From Lepturacanthus savala (lineage: Eukaryota; Chordata; Actinopteri; Scombriformes; Trichiuridae), in assembly GCA_030544235.1 (NCBI GenBank), contig CM060472.1:24577224-24641223 (forward strand): a stretch of DNA of 64,000 nt, in the 5' to 3' direction. The position numbers were made by a program, and so were the translations under genes. This document shows, in pieces, positions 24,783 to 38,300 of this stretch (positions within the stretch are counted from its first letter, which is position 1; every line of letters starts with the position of its first letter). Under the pieces are notes generated by a model, which searched no databases, was not told the origin of the DNA, and saw only the letters and a list, made by a program, of their open reading frames with translations.

Positions 24783-27700
24783 GGCAATTAAAGATAATTT
24801 TGCTCCATTTCTGCTGGACATATACAAAATGAAATGTATGGCAGCACATTCACCATTTCAGTGTAAAAGTTGCTCACAGCTTGTTTCCTTTGCCCCAAAG
24901 TGGACGCCATTGTTTGAATAGCAGGTTGTATCTGTTTGGATTGTGTTTCACTGCGAACGGTATAGCCTCACCTAAAATTACAAACTAGCTGATCACGGCA
25001 TAGTAGTAAATAAGCTCAAACCTCAAAGGATATACAGGTGCTCTTCCTTGCCCTTGCTGACTCTGTGCATTTTGAATTTACATTCCTGCTTCTCTGTGCA
25101 ATACATGATGTTGAATTTCCAATGAATCTGCTTGTCTGTCTTATTGTCAGGTGGTGGGTGCTGATGCTGTAACCACTGTGTGGAGCTGACGAGCCCTGGT
25201 TGATGCAGTGAAGTGTTGCAGACGGATAAACACAAACGAAGGTAGGAATGAAAAACTGCGGGGGGGGGGAAGGGACACGGCACATAAACAGTATATGGAC
25301 GGGCCAGACAGAGGCGGGACGGATGGACAGGTTAGGGGAAAAGGAAACAGTTGTGGGTAGAGAGGAAAAAGATCTGAGAGTACCATCCCAGCATGTGCTG
25401 TATATACAGTCCAGCTGCTGAACAAGGGGTTCAGGCGGTATTGTTGGTGGGTTAATAAGAGTTTTTGACAATGTTGGCAAAGAAGAGTGGTGCTGCTTCT
25501 GTGCTCAGTAAACTCGCACTGATGAAGCTCCTGAGCTGGAACAGGAGGGATCTTTCACTGAGAGCTGAATGGGGACTGGGAGGCCTTGCGTTGCTGCTTC
25601 GCCTCCAGTCTGGAAGAGGTTTCGCTTTTCAGCCACCATGTGGGAGCCAAGCCGTGCCTTTAGAGACTCGAGGAGCCTCTCACTTTGGTTTCCCCTTAGC
25701 TGGACTACAGATGAGAGCTGTGTGCTGTGGAGCCTCAGTTGAATAAGTAAAGCGCTTTGCTCCACTTTCATGCTGGCTGACGGCAGTGCGTATGTATAAG
25801 AGAAACTGCAACCAGTGGCCACCGAACACACTTCCTAATTCACAAGAATATGGTGACCTTTATGCAATTATGGATGCCAACCAACATGTTTGTACAGCCC
25901 GATCAGTATTTCTGTTCTGCCACTTAAGATTTGTTTGCACCTAAGGGCCACCAGTGAGACTGAATGGCTCTGTCACTAGATGTGCTCTGACAAATTCGAG
26001 GCCAAAGGAGCCAGCAGAGTGCTGCTGATTGCTGAAATAGAGAAGTGAGGCAGAGACTAGAGCTGCGGGGGATATTTTTGAGGAACCCATTTTGACGTCA
26101 GAAAACCAAAAGGGAGAGAAAAAGAGAGAAGGAGTTTTCTCTGTTTGCATATGAATTGAAAAGATACAGAACCACCAGGATGATGCAGCCGGAGGAAAAA
26201 GGCAAAAAAAAAAAAAATGTAAATAGCACGAACATATCTCATGGTGTTCTTACCGATCTTCTTCTACAAACAGAATCCGCTTGAAAAACACAAAGAGAAA
26301 CGTCGGGCGCACAAAGCGAATGGGGAAAACCACAGGGCTTTAAATAGAAAGTGGAAAAACAGAAGTGTGAAGTGGACAGAGAGAGACGGAGGGAGAAAGT
26401 GCGACAGCAGAAGTTTACACCAGTCTCAAATAAAAGCAGAGCACCAACCAGTGCCGCCGTGGGACTCCGGTTATCGCTCTGAGCCGGTATAACCTGGGAT
26501 TATCTCACAGCAACAGTCTCACAAAGTGCAGAGGAGGGAGGCAGGACTGGGGAGAAGGCACTAAGGACAAAAGATAAAAAGCGGCGAAGCACTGAAAGAG
26601 GAAAACAGGGTAAGAAGAAGAACAGAGGTGTGAGACGCTACTTCTTGATCTCCTGCGTTTTAAATTGTATTGTTTTTCAAGACCAGTGGCTGTTCAAGTC
26701 TTACAAACAGTTGAATGAATGAATGATGACAGATGAATGCATCAGATCACTGTTGTGAGAAGCTGACCCAGTGTGTGTGTGTGTGTGAGCAGGCTGGACG
26801 ATCCCCCCCTCTCCCCACATCTTCTGCTGAGACGAGCAGACAATATTACCAGGCCAACAGTATCCTGGCAACCATCAGCCGAGCGCTGCTCTCGGGATGG
26901 ACCACATGCTGCTCCAGACTCGCTGTATGGGTTTTAATGTGTGGGTGTGTGTGGCTGCCTATAACAAACACACGCTCACCTACAGTATTCACATGTTTGA
27001 AAGCGTACGTTTCTTTCTAGATCTCCGATCTGAATCTCAACTTGACTTTGCAACCACCTTGTCAAGCCGGAGACGTGAATCTGAATTATTTATATATTCA
27101 TAGCGTTGTTTCAGCGTATTTTGGAGCAGGTGGTCTAAAAGTCAGGAGGAGACGGGGAGGGGGTTACACATATGGACTGATGCTCACAGGTTACAGCAGT
27201 GACTCAGCACACAGCTCAGATTTTGTAGGTCCAGGAGACACGCTCTACAGTAGATCGGTAGATTGTCGTGCCTGTCTGAAAACGAAATGGACACTTTCAC
27301 AGGAATGTCAGCAAGCTGCCTCAGCGACTGGATGGCGTAACTCAATTCCATCTCTCTCCGCTTTGTCCATCTGCACTTCGGTGCTGCATTGCAACACCGT
27401 TCTTGCTGAGTAACAGTGAAAAGACCGGGCTTTTTGCAGGACAGCGGCACCTCGTAAACATGCTAATGCTAGCCATAAATTATTCTCGCAGGGTAAACTG
27501 ATAGGCCTCCGCTGTGTGCTAACATAGCACATAAACACAGAGGGTACAACAGGGGGGAAGTGAAACCGGGCAGCTCCTTTTTTGCTAATGTAATCTTGGT
27601 TGTCAAGACGGCATGACTAATTTTTGCATGGTTGATTCCACTGAATTTTTTTCCATTGACTTTTTATACAACACACAGACAGTCAGACAGACGAGTCCAC

Positions 27701-28052
27701 ATATGTAGTATTGTTTTGTTAGTGAACATTTAAATTTATACATTTAATACATTTGAATACATTTAAAAGAACAAATCTTTTGGCTGAATAAACTGAATGG
27801 AATCGCTTACTGAAACAATCTGTCTGCTGTCATTTCTCTTCTGGTTGTGAGTGAGGCAGTGAGTATGTAGGGACTGTTATCCATTGAATCAATTTAATTA
27901 TTTTTTTCATTAATTATGAATTATTTATTGTTTATATTTCAGTATGAATATGAAAATATATAACAACCCAGCATATAGTCATAGCTATACGCTCTGAATT
28001 TGTTTATTTGAACAAATCTTTGGAACAAATCTTTTCAAAGACCAGATTTCAG
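24783..28052. other. Presumed 5' intron, no gene seen
   Basis: Unique-looking sequence of mixed composition. The 93-codon frame at 25465-25746 has no recognisable motif and no splice sites consistent with a neighbour. A second unrecognised frame at 27042-27413 likewise lacks support. Confidence 0.4.
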
Positions 28053-28326
28053 TAAGGATGGTGCAATGGAGCTGTTGCCTCACAGCTAGAAGGTTGCAGG
28101 AGTTTGCATGTTCTCCCCGTGTCTGCGTGGGTTTTCTCCAGGTTTTCCGACTTCCTCCCACAGACCAACAACATGTTGAGGTTAATTGGAGACTCCAAAT
28201 TGGCCATAGTTGTGAGTGAACGGTGTGTGTGCCCCACGATAGGCCGATGACGCCCGCACTATGCTGGGATTAGCTCCAGCAGACCCCTGTGACCCTAGTG
28301 AGGAATAACAAGGTATAGAAAGTGAC
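28053..28326 (+). mobile_element. tRNA-headed SINE copy, internally deleted
   Basis: The head (GGTGCAATGGAGCTGTTGCC) and body are recognisable, but the segment between the B box and the GTTTGCATGTTCTCCCC body motif is missing, and the end (AAGGTATAGAAAGTGACT) has point changes. This is an older, degraded member of the same family. Confidence 0.75.
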
Positions 28327-29266
28327 TTTAGTCAGTCAGTATACTAAAAGGAACTACTATGCCCATTACATGTGGTACATTCTTCTCCTAATTTTAAAAT
28401 AAACTGTAATTTCTTTAACACCTAATGCATAATAAAATCTGTAATCTGGTAATAAAATCTGCCTAGAAGAATCTTTAAAGATCACACCTGTTGTATCTTG
28501 TTTGTATCTAAATTTGTGCAGAAAAACAAGGTGAAAATGCCTAGTTGTGTTGGACAGAGTCAGGTTTGTTGATTCCACCTGTCCATTCTTCATGCTAAAC
28601 TAAACACCAACTGGCTCTAGAGCGGTATCTCTCTGCTCATCTAGTTCTTGGCAAGAACCATATTTCCCAATTTCTGAAACGCCTGACACGTTTGCCGTTG
28701 TGCTTGGCCTGTATGTGCTGCGCTTATGAGCATGTAGCCCTGTGTACCGCCTGTCTGACCAACAATAATCTAATGATGCTTGCATCATTAGTTCCATAAA
28801 GCGCTGGCATCTGGCATTCGGGTATGTAGTACTTGTCATGAAGCATGCTGTACATAAAGAGCATTTGCAGAGAGTAGTCCGTACAGGCTTTTATTAGGTT
28901 ACTATAGTAATGTAAATGGGTTAAAACCACCGCTCAGCTCCACTGACTCCCAATGAGTGAGCTAAATGATTCACTACTAAATTTAGGCCCCTCACTAATC
29001 AAATACAGCATATGCTGCGTATTGGATGCAAACTGCGATCAGTGTCATCTATGACTGGAATGTCCGACTTTGATCTGGACATATCACTTAGACAGAGGGG
29101 GAAAGGAAGAAGGGATAATAGAGAAGCACAGATGGGTAAGAAATCGAAACACTTACAACCTGCTGTGCACTTACATCCTACTGTGTTCTCCATGTGCATT
29201 TGTGTGTTTTCATTGGCGTTGCCAGGTTCTGCGTACTGTATGCATTTTGTTGTTTCCTCCGTCCAG
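28327..29266 (+). other. Intron ahead of cyria exon A
   Basis: No repeat family recognised; ends in the exon A polypyrimidine tract and CAG. The last 250 bases contain GGAAAGGAAGAAGGGATAAT-type purine sequence. Confidence 0.5.
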
Positions 29267-29346
29267 GTCGCCAGCCATGGGGAACCTCATTAAGGTCCTT
29301 GGCAAGGATTTAGAGAACTGTCCACATTTTTTCCTGGACTTTGAAA
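29267..29346 (+). CDS. cyria: cyria alternative first coding exon A (CYRIA-type N-terminus)
   Basis: The acceptor is a T/C-rich tract ending GTCCAG at 29266, and the ATG at 29277 sits in a good context (GCCATGG). The exon encodes 23 residues starting MGNLIKVLGKDLEN and ending PHFFLDFE, then one base before a GTAAGT donor at 29347. Adding AT from the next exon makes Asn24. From memory, human CYRIA begins similarly (MGNLLKVL, then ENYPHFFLDFE), so this is the CYRIA-type end. The acceptor just upstream of the ATG means at least one 5' untranslated exon must lie further upstream. Confidence 0.93.
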
Positions 29347-32300
29347 GTAAGTGAGCGCCGGGGTGCGTGCACGTGTCCGTGTGCTTGAAATGTGAGCGCA
29401 CGTGTGTGTGCACGTGTGTGTGTGTGTGTGTGTGTGGAGCAGAGGCGTACAGTGGGAGGCCGCTGGGTGGGGTCAGTGGAGGTATATTTGGTTGTGAGCT
29501 GCTGAGTTGTTAATGGTGTGATGGAGTGTTGTTGTGGGTGTGGTTTGTCATTATCAGATGCTCTCTAGTCCCACTCTCAGTGTTTCATCCAATATGTTCC
29601 TTATGCAGTGATGATAAATGAATATATAGTTGTGTGGGATTAAATATAATAGTGCCTAGGTATTTAAAGTGATCAGAGAATAACAAGTATCAGTAGGAAT
29701 GAAAATGAAAATTACAGCTGATTTATGTACAGCACACTGAATATTCCACCTTACTCTGCACTAGAAAGTCTGCACTCAAGTGATGTATGGGATTAGATTT
29801 GTTTCAATAATATTGAACACTATTCAAAGAAATTTTAATTGAGACTGAATGAATGTGAATCATTTGAGACCTAAAAATAGTAAAAAAAAAAAAAAAAAGT
29901 ACAGGAAATAATAAAGTATGAGTGGGATTAGAGCAGCTCTGTGTCCATGTTGCCATGCTTCACCCAGGACATAATTCCACCATGCCATCCCAACAACTCC
30001 CCCTCATCCAGTCCCCTCACCCCACCACCTTCATCTCACACACACATACACACCCACGTACATATAGAGCACACATACACAGAACGTGTGCACAACCCCG
30101 ACACCCATCCCCTCATCACCCACAGACTTCTCCCCTCTCTCTGTTCCAGGGGGCACATGGGAAACCTCCTGAAAGTGCTGGCTTGCGCCGAACTTGAGCA
30201 TGGCCCAATAGTTTTCCTTGACTTTGAACGTGAGACCATCCGCTTCTTATTTTTTTGAGTTATCTCTTTCTCTCCGTTGCCTTCGTTTTTGGTTTTTCCT
30301 CATTCATCAACCATAGCTGATCATTGTGTCATCTTTACATCCTTATTTACCCCCCCCCCCCCCCCGACTTCACAGCTCTCCTCCCCCTCTTCTTTATCTT
30401 TTGATTTTCGCTCCAGGGATTGGCATTTGAGAGTCATTTGGATTCTCTCTAAATGGTCTTATTCACGCACGCCACATCTTATTAGGCCAACACACAATGC
30501 GTGCATGGTTAGGCTGTAGCGAAATGACGACAATAATGCTTTGATTTTGGCTCCTAAGCTCCAAAAACAGAAGACAGTAGTGAGTGCCAGTCCTGTGTGG
30601 GTTTCTGTTGCTTGGGGATGACGATGGTTTAAAAAAAAAAAGGCTATCGTCATCCTTCCACCTCCTCATCTCCTCACCCCCTATTGTGTGACCTATTGTA
30701 TGCCTGACCTATCTGTGCGTGTGTGTTTGTGTGTGCGTGTGAGAGTGAGCTTGAGAAAGATTGTGAAAGAGGTTGATACCCTTGTCCCATCCTTTTCTGA
30801 CTTTCCCCAGTTAGTGAATTCTAAACTTTGTACTATGAAAATATCCATCTTAACAAGTGATTTAATTTCATATTCAAGCGTTGAAATCTTCTCTTTGCCA
30901 GACTGGTAAACGAGACTAGGAGCCTACGGCTATGTATAGTTGTCGATTCATCTCGCCAAACGCAGAAAACCCTCACCCTCATGGTGGCGCTACAGGAAAG
31001 GTTCATGGGTCATCATCATGGAAAAATGAAATGTCATGTCAGCTGTTGAGATACTTCATGCCATCTCCTAGGTGCTAACATGGCTAAAAATAGAATATAC
31101 TCCAATCTTTTCTTGAATCAATTCCTTTCCTTGATAGTAGGTAATTGGCAAAAAAAAACCAACCTAATCCCACTGAAGATTTTAAGGCTGATTATGAAAC
31201 TAATGGAATTGTTAAGAAGGGAATGTTTTACACAACATCTCCCGACATTTTCTGCCCTTCCTCAACCACTTTCCCCCCCTTTAACAGCTGGCTTCCTACT
31301 CCTTTAACTGATTGTGTGCTAATATGGGAGCGGGAGAGCTCACTGCTGGCAGGAGATATCAGCTGTCGAATAGCTTGAGTTTCCTCTTCATTTATTATGC
31401 CTCTGATTCACATTACTTCAAACAAGCAAGTGGAATGAGTCAGTAAGGCAGCTTCCCTCCTGCACCCACCCTGCACCATCTGTGAGCTCTCCTCCTCCAT
31501 CCGGAGAAGCAGGCACCTCTGTCACACAGCTCAAAGTTTGGTTTAAATCAGTAGTTTTCCACGTTGCCTGTCATGCTAAGCTAATCATTAAACTATTTGT
31601 CTTTGTATTGAAGATTTGTTACAAAAATGTGGATAAACCCTCAACGAAAATTTCCATTTCACACATGAAACTAATGAATTATCTTCTGGCTCCGAAATAC
31701 TTGAAGATTTATGAGTAAAAGTTTATCCTTCCATGCTACATTAAACCTAGATTTCTTTCAACGTCTAAAATAACAGTTCAACATTTGTCAAAGTCTGTTC
31801 TTCTTGATGAAAGATAGATAAGAAGACTGATAGCAGTCTTTGTTAATATGAAGCTACCAGCAGGAGCTGGTTAACAGGGCTTCGCATTAAAGAGTGGAAG
31901 CTAGGGGAAGCAGCTAGCCTGGCTTTTTGTAGCATTTCTAAAGCTCACTAATTAAACTATAATGTGTTATACTTTAAGTCACTCTGGTGTAGAAATGACA
32001 AATGTGTGGTTTTAAATAGAATCAGACCTTCTGGTACTATGAAAATGAAAGGAATCCCTTTGGACAGAGGCAGGCTAGCTGTTTCCCCACATTTCCAGTC
32101 ATGGTAAGCTAATTGTATCCTGGCTGCAGCTGAATATTTCACATATATATGCAAATGTTGTTATATACCAAACACTTAGCAAGAAGGTGAATAACACTTG
32201 TTACCAAAATTTGGTTCCCAAAACAGTCTTGGAACATTAGCTTAACATTAGCAACTGCACAACATTTTAGAGAGTTGTAGTTACCTAAAACGCTACAAAC

Positions 32301-35300
32301 CAGAACCTCAGGGGAACTTACTTACTTACTAACTTATTAGAATGTTTGGAGAATATTATGTTTAACAAAACATTTGCACATCATTCTTAGAACATCGGGG
32401 AAGGGTTACCATGCAGACCCCTGGAAATGGAAATATTATAGGAGCGTTTCTCAAATTGCCAAACTATTCATTTAATGCTATGGGAACACCCTATGCTCAC
32501 TTAATTATCATCTAGTAAATAATAAAGCATTGCTGCTTACCAGAAGAATGTGAGAAGTCATCTCTAAAATAGGAAGAGAAATGCTTGCTGTGCCTACGCC
32601 ACCATGGCCACTGGTGTGCATGTATGAAAGCAAATATTCCATGATTACTGTTTCTCTGCAGGGAGGCAATGCCTCAGGGTGCAAAAATAATCAGCAGCGA
32701 GTGGAGAGCCGCCTGGGCACACTCCCGCTCTCATTTTATACCTGAGTCACACTTTGAGACACATAAAGGGAAAGTAAACCAAATAACAGCAATGACACAA
32801 GAGGACGCAGCCTAAATTGTGTCCCTCAAACAAAGGAGAACAAAGTGGAAACTGTGTCTGTGAGGTGCCCTGCAGCGAAACATGGAGTTTACAGTACAGT
32901 AGCTATGTATGCTGCGCAGCGTGCAAGCATGAAGTAGGAAAAAAGAAGGAGTGAGCATGCCCAGAGGTTGTCCTCCCTGCTGCTTATTTGTTTTAACATT
33001 TCTCACAACTAAACCTCAAGGGCAACGACGAAAAGAAAGCCTCTACCCCTTTTCGGAGAGGTGCAGAGTGAAATAGAGAGTGAGAAAAAGATGGATAGAA
33101 CTATTACATCAACCTGATGGGACAATTACACATTTCCGAGCCTTTATAGCTCTCTGCTGAACAGACAGTTCAGTGGATTGCACTCTGCTGCAGAATCCGT
33201 CAAAATGTTGAAATATCAAACCTCACTGTGTGACAGAGTGTCGCTTGCAGGTCTCTTGATATTATTGTATGAGGGACGGTAGATTGGTTTTTGACCTCAT
33301 AGTCTGTGTACAGCTGCAATTCGAACTCGAGTCCACTAACAGATGAAATGATTTTTACTTGTAGGGATGCTAAGGAAGTTAAGGATATCATCTTTCCACA
33401 CTAATCTCCTTCTTTCCTTCTCCTTCTCATTGTCTTCCATTTGCTCCCTCCGGTCCACCTCTTTCTGCCGATGCCATCCCTCTCTACCCATCTTTTCCAT
33501 CTCTCTTTCTTTGTCACTTCCCCTTTATTATGTCCATCCCTTTCCTGCACCTTACATCACGCTTTCACTTCCCGCTCTCTCTCTCTCTTTTTTCTTCCTC
33601 GCTCCTCCCCTCCCAGATGCCCAGCCCACGGAGGCAGAGACAGCCGTGTGGAACCAGGTCAGCGCTGTGCTGGAGGAGGCTCATGGGATACTTGCTGAGC
33701 TGCAGTCTTATAATGGCGCAGGCCAGGAGATACGAGAAGTGAGCGGGACGCACGCACCGAGCAGTCAATAAAGTGCTGGACATCTAAAAACAAAACCAAA
33801 AAAAAAAAGCCAGAGCACACGTAACACTCGTGCGAATCACATGCTCTGCCAGGGTGAAATCCTGACATATAGTGCACTATGCAGTATGCACTAAATATAG
33901 GCAGCAGCAGAAATGTGTGACAGTATCAAACACCTCATGCAATATGTTGGCGATGTTTTGGAGGCATAAATATCATGCAGCAGAAAGCTGGTACGCCGGA
34001 CTTGATAACCAGCTTCTCCTCGGCGACACATTAAGCACTTCTTCCCTCTGCGGGGTTAAGGACTGCTGCTGATTACTCAGCTGTTGGCGCTGTCCTACTT
34101 GTTAACAAATAGTGCTGAATCGTTTTCCTCTCCTTGCTTCCTCACCTTGAGGACTTGGAAGCTTTTCTTAAGCAGACATTTAGCTATCCACTGAACTATA
34201 TTTCACCTATGTCGATTTTTTTTTTTTTTTATCTAAAATGAGTGCCTGCAGAGGATTTCAGAAATTCACTGCATTAAGGTCTGAGATTCAGGAAATTTGG
34301 ATGTTTTATTAAACCCACTAGAGGGAAAATGATGGCGGTGGAAGAGACATTCAGATCCTCTTCTTCAGTAAAAGTACTAACGCAGCAATCTACAAATACT
34401 CTATTACAAAGAAAAGTCCCACCTGAGAAATTCTAGTATTGGCAGCACAATGCACTTAAAGTACTAAAGTAAAAGTTTCACCCCTCCGACCCCCCTGACA
34501 AGCAACATGCTACTGTTGTAGAATAGACTAGTTGAGTCTAGTGGTTCCCGACCTAAGGGTCAGGCCCCTCCAAAAGGGTCACCAGAAGAGAAAAAAAATG
34601 TAGAAACCACTGGTTTCATCTTTAAATAAGTTGTATCCGTGTAGAATCTTCATATGACAATTATTTGAAGCTGTCAAATAAATGTAGTGGAGCAGAACGT
34701 ACAATATTTTCCTGTAGTAGTGAAGTGGAAAGATAAAGTACCATCAAATAGAAAAAGTGAAGTATCTAAATATGGTGGTGGAGTAAATATATTTTGTTAC
34801 TTTCCACCACTGTAAAATTATGCAAAGTTCGCTTTTTTTATTGACAGCCTAATTATAGTCATCACATCAGTCATTGTCATTACACCAGAAAAAAAATCAA
34901 ATCCAGGATATTATTTTATATAAAATCACTCTTTATAAATGAGTTATTACTTGTAACTTATGGATTTATGAATGGTTTATAAATCATCCACTAATGTTTA
35001 TAGATAATCTAGAAGCCATTAGGCGATACGATCAATATGGCCAGTGTGTGGCAATGATGGTGGTTTCCGAGTGCCTTTTCCTTCAAAATTCATTCAGTAA
35101 TGACTGATTAACATTTACATATGCAGATGTGAGGATTAAAATCCTTTATTAATGACTAAATGAAGTGAAATATTGCTCTGAGGAAGAGCAGATAGAAGAG
35201 AAGGGGAGTTTAAAAAAAAAAATCATTTTTGGAAAGTAACATCTGCGCATCTGTTCCTTGCCTGCAGGCCATTCAGAACCCAGGCGACCTCGCTCTTCAG

Positions 35301-38300
35301 GAGAAGGCTTGGAACGCAGTCTGCCCCCTGGTGGCCAAGCTGAAGAGATTTTATGAATTCTCCCTCCGACTGGGTGAGCCCTGCTATCATGAACACTCTG
35401 TAGAGGGTTTTCAGGTGATGTAACACACTCTCTGGCAGCTATATTTGAGGTCAAATAAGAGATGAATTTTTGGCATTTGCAAGCAAGCAAGCGTCTAAAA
35501 GCATCTACAGACCAAGCCGAAATTCTCAGCTCGTCGATTCTCAAACTACTTACATTAAAGTCTCCTTGTTGAAGCTACAATACATTTTTCTGCCGTTTGA
35601 CAAAAGCTGACGTTTTTCTTTGTTCTCCATTTGTCTGATTCTGAGAGAGAAGTATATCTGACGCAGCTGTTTTTGAAAGAGTTAGTGCTGTATACAAGTG
35701 TTAAAGAGTGCTGTGCTGACATGACCAATACTGGTGTCACAGGTCAGATTACTACTGCAAACTATCACTAGCTGCTGTTTAGTCTTCCTGACCATAGTTT
35801 AACATGTGACATGTAGAGCCGCTGATACTTTGTGATCCTAACAAATAAAAAGGAAAGTATTACTATCGCAATACTACTGAACACATTTAGTATGTTTTAC
35901 TGGAAAGTAAATGAGTGGCAGATCCATTTGAAGGCGAAACTCATTTTGTCACTGTCAGCGCTGGTTCATGGCTCTATAACCCACGTTACTGTGTGCTGCC
36001 GCCATGATTTTACATACAATGTCACTCCAACAGCATTCCTACACACACACACACCCTCTCAGCCATCTCTGCAGCATCCTGACCTAGCAGCCAGGCAGCC
36101 GTTGCTACGGAAACAGTGGTACATGGTTGTCCAGCATAGAGACACAGAAAGAAAGAGAGAGAGAGAAGCAGAGGAATAGAGTTCTGCTGCTGCTCTGCCT
36201 TCCAATAATACTCCGATCTCATTGTGGACATTGTGTTCTCAGCTTACCATAGACTGAGGGCTAACTAATTATTTATGATAATGAATCAGTGCTAATGTGT
36301 CTACGGCCTACGTAGTGCAGATATCCTTCTTGTATGGAGGGAAAAGATTGAATCCTAAGGAGGAAAAAGATCGAATCCTATTGAGGCAGAGAATCTACAA
36401 ACTAGAACAAACCGCCTCTTTTCCCCATTTGCCCCGTTCCTTTCTAGATTTCAATTCGATTGATCGATTGATCGGAAGCGACAACGAGAGGTTATAGTGA
36501 ACAAGTACAGGACGGTAAACAAACAGCTGCAGTGTCTATCAAATCCGTCAGTGTCCCCTCAGGATAGGGAGCGTGCACTGTGGCAGCCATCGCTCTGTGC
36601 TAACAGCGGGAGGGGGAGCGGGGTTTCTGCCCGGGCCCTTTAGATGAAACACTTCAGCACTGTATTTATAGAAGGTCTTTATGCATTTTTAATGCAGGGG
36701 AAGGGATGGGGCCTCCGGAGAATTTGCTTCTGAGGCATTACTACTACATGCATCCTCCGAGGTCCGGCTCGGGTTTCTGATTTGTTAGATGCAGCAAGCC
36801 AGTGAAAAGGTTTAGGTTCAATAGCGTATGTGACACGGGGGATATGTCACTGATACAGGATGAGGCTCAGGCCACAGTGTGATCTCTGTGTTAACACTTC
36901 TATTTCATTGACTGTCTCGTAAGAAAACAACAATGTTACAAGAACATGTGGCCATTCATTTTATGATAGTATACATGGTGGTTATCATCTATTTATATCT
37001 ATGTTAGTAAGTTGGTTTGTTAATGTTTCCTGATTAGAACTAAAGAGTACAAAGTACAGCTGAGGCTGCTGGGATGTCATTATTTTGTAGATATTTGAAG
37101 TCATTTTTGACCAGATGGTGGTACTGTTAAATCTTTAGGGATTTCCAAACTTATTAGAATTCATCAGGTTGGTGTTTGAGCCCAAATTAATGGAATAACA
37201 TTGGATATTTCAATAAAAAATATATATATCAACCTCACAGTGCTGAAAAATTGATTCATCCCCTGTGGCCCATGAATGTCAGTAGAAATTTTATGGGCAA
37301 CCCAATAGTTGAGATAGTTATGTCTGGTGGCTAAAATGTTAATAGGAAAAATACCTCCATATTTAGAGTTTCATAAGCATATAGCTCCAAAGCTCTGTGA
37401 GGGCTCTGTGGGTAAATTTCTGCATGGTCACCTTAAATGGTAAATCTCGGCCAGATGTGATCGCTGCTCAAGGAGCAAAGCTCTGTTCTCAGGAGATCCG
37501 AAAATTTGTAACACCGCCTGAGGCCAAATCGCACAGCACTTCAAAAGTATTGTGTCCAGTTTTAAAGCCCTTCGGGTGTCCAGAGACGAGTTGACAGAAC
37601 TGGAATGATGCGATCGACACCTGTGGCTGCTGCTGTGTTCTGTTTTTCAAGACAATGACATGGAAGAGGTTTAAGATCTACGCCGGATTAGAGAAAACAA
37701 CATCAATCAGATCAAAAATGCACAGTATCACATGCTGATTTGGTCTGCTAGAAGACGAACATTCTACATTCTGAACATCTAAGTGTGTATGTATCATGTT
37801 TTGCAGAGAATGCCCTGCGCAGCCTGCTGGAGGCGCTGACAAGCCCGCCGTACGCTCCCATGCAGCATCTGGAGAGAGAGCAGGCCCTGGCCAAACAATT
37901 TGCTGAGATTCTCCACTTCACGCTCAGCTTTGATGAACTAAAGGTGAGAAGCATCTGTTTCATTTCTCATTACCGCCGCCCCAGACCGACCGTTGCTGTA
38001 TTTAAAAAATGAATATGTTCCAGCCCTGTAAATATTTCTTAATGACTTCCTCCCTCATCCTGCAGATGACGAATCCAGCCATTCAGAACGACTTCAGCTA
38101 CTACAGGAGGACTATTAGCAGGAACAGGCTGAACAACCAGCAGGTAAGCAGCCGGGAGACGTGATCCGGCTGTTTAGTGCACATGTGATCAAACTGCATG
38201 GCTTCACTTTCTCTCATTAATCATTAACGACTGAAGTGGAGGTGTTCATTTTCCTTCTAACAACGCAAAGAGATGTATAATCAATATTGCATTTGCCATT

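Noticed and set aside
25465..25746. 93-codon frame that might be a gene
   Set aside because: No motif, no signal or membrane pattern, no compatible splice sites, and an equally long frame on the opposite strand.
33367..33616. N-terminal extension of the exon 2 frame
   Set aside because: The frame upstream of 33617 is a pyrimidine tract leading into a clear acceptor; family proteins start this exon at the split Asn codon.
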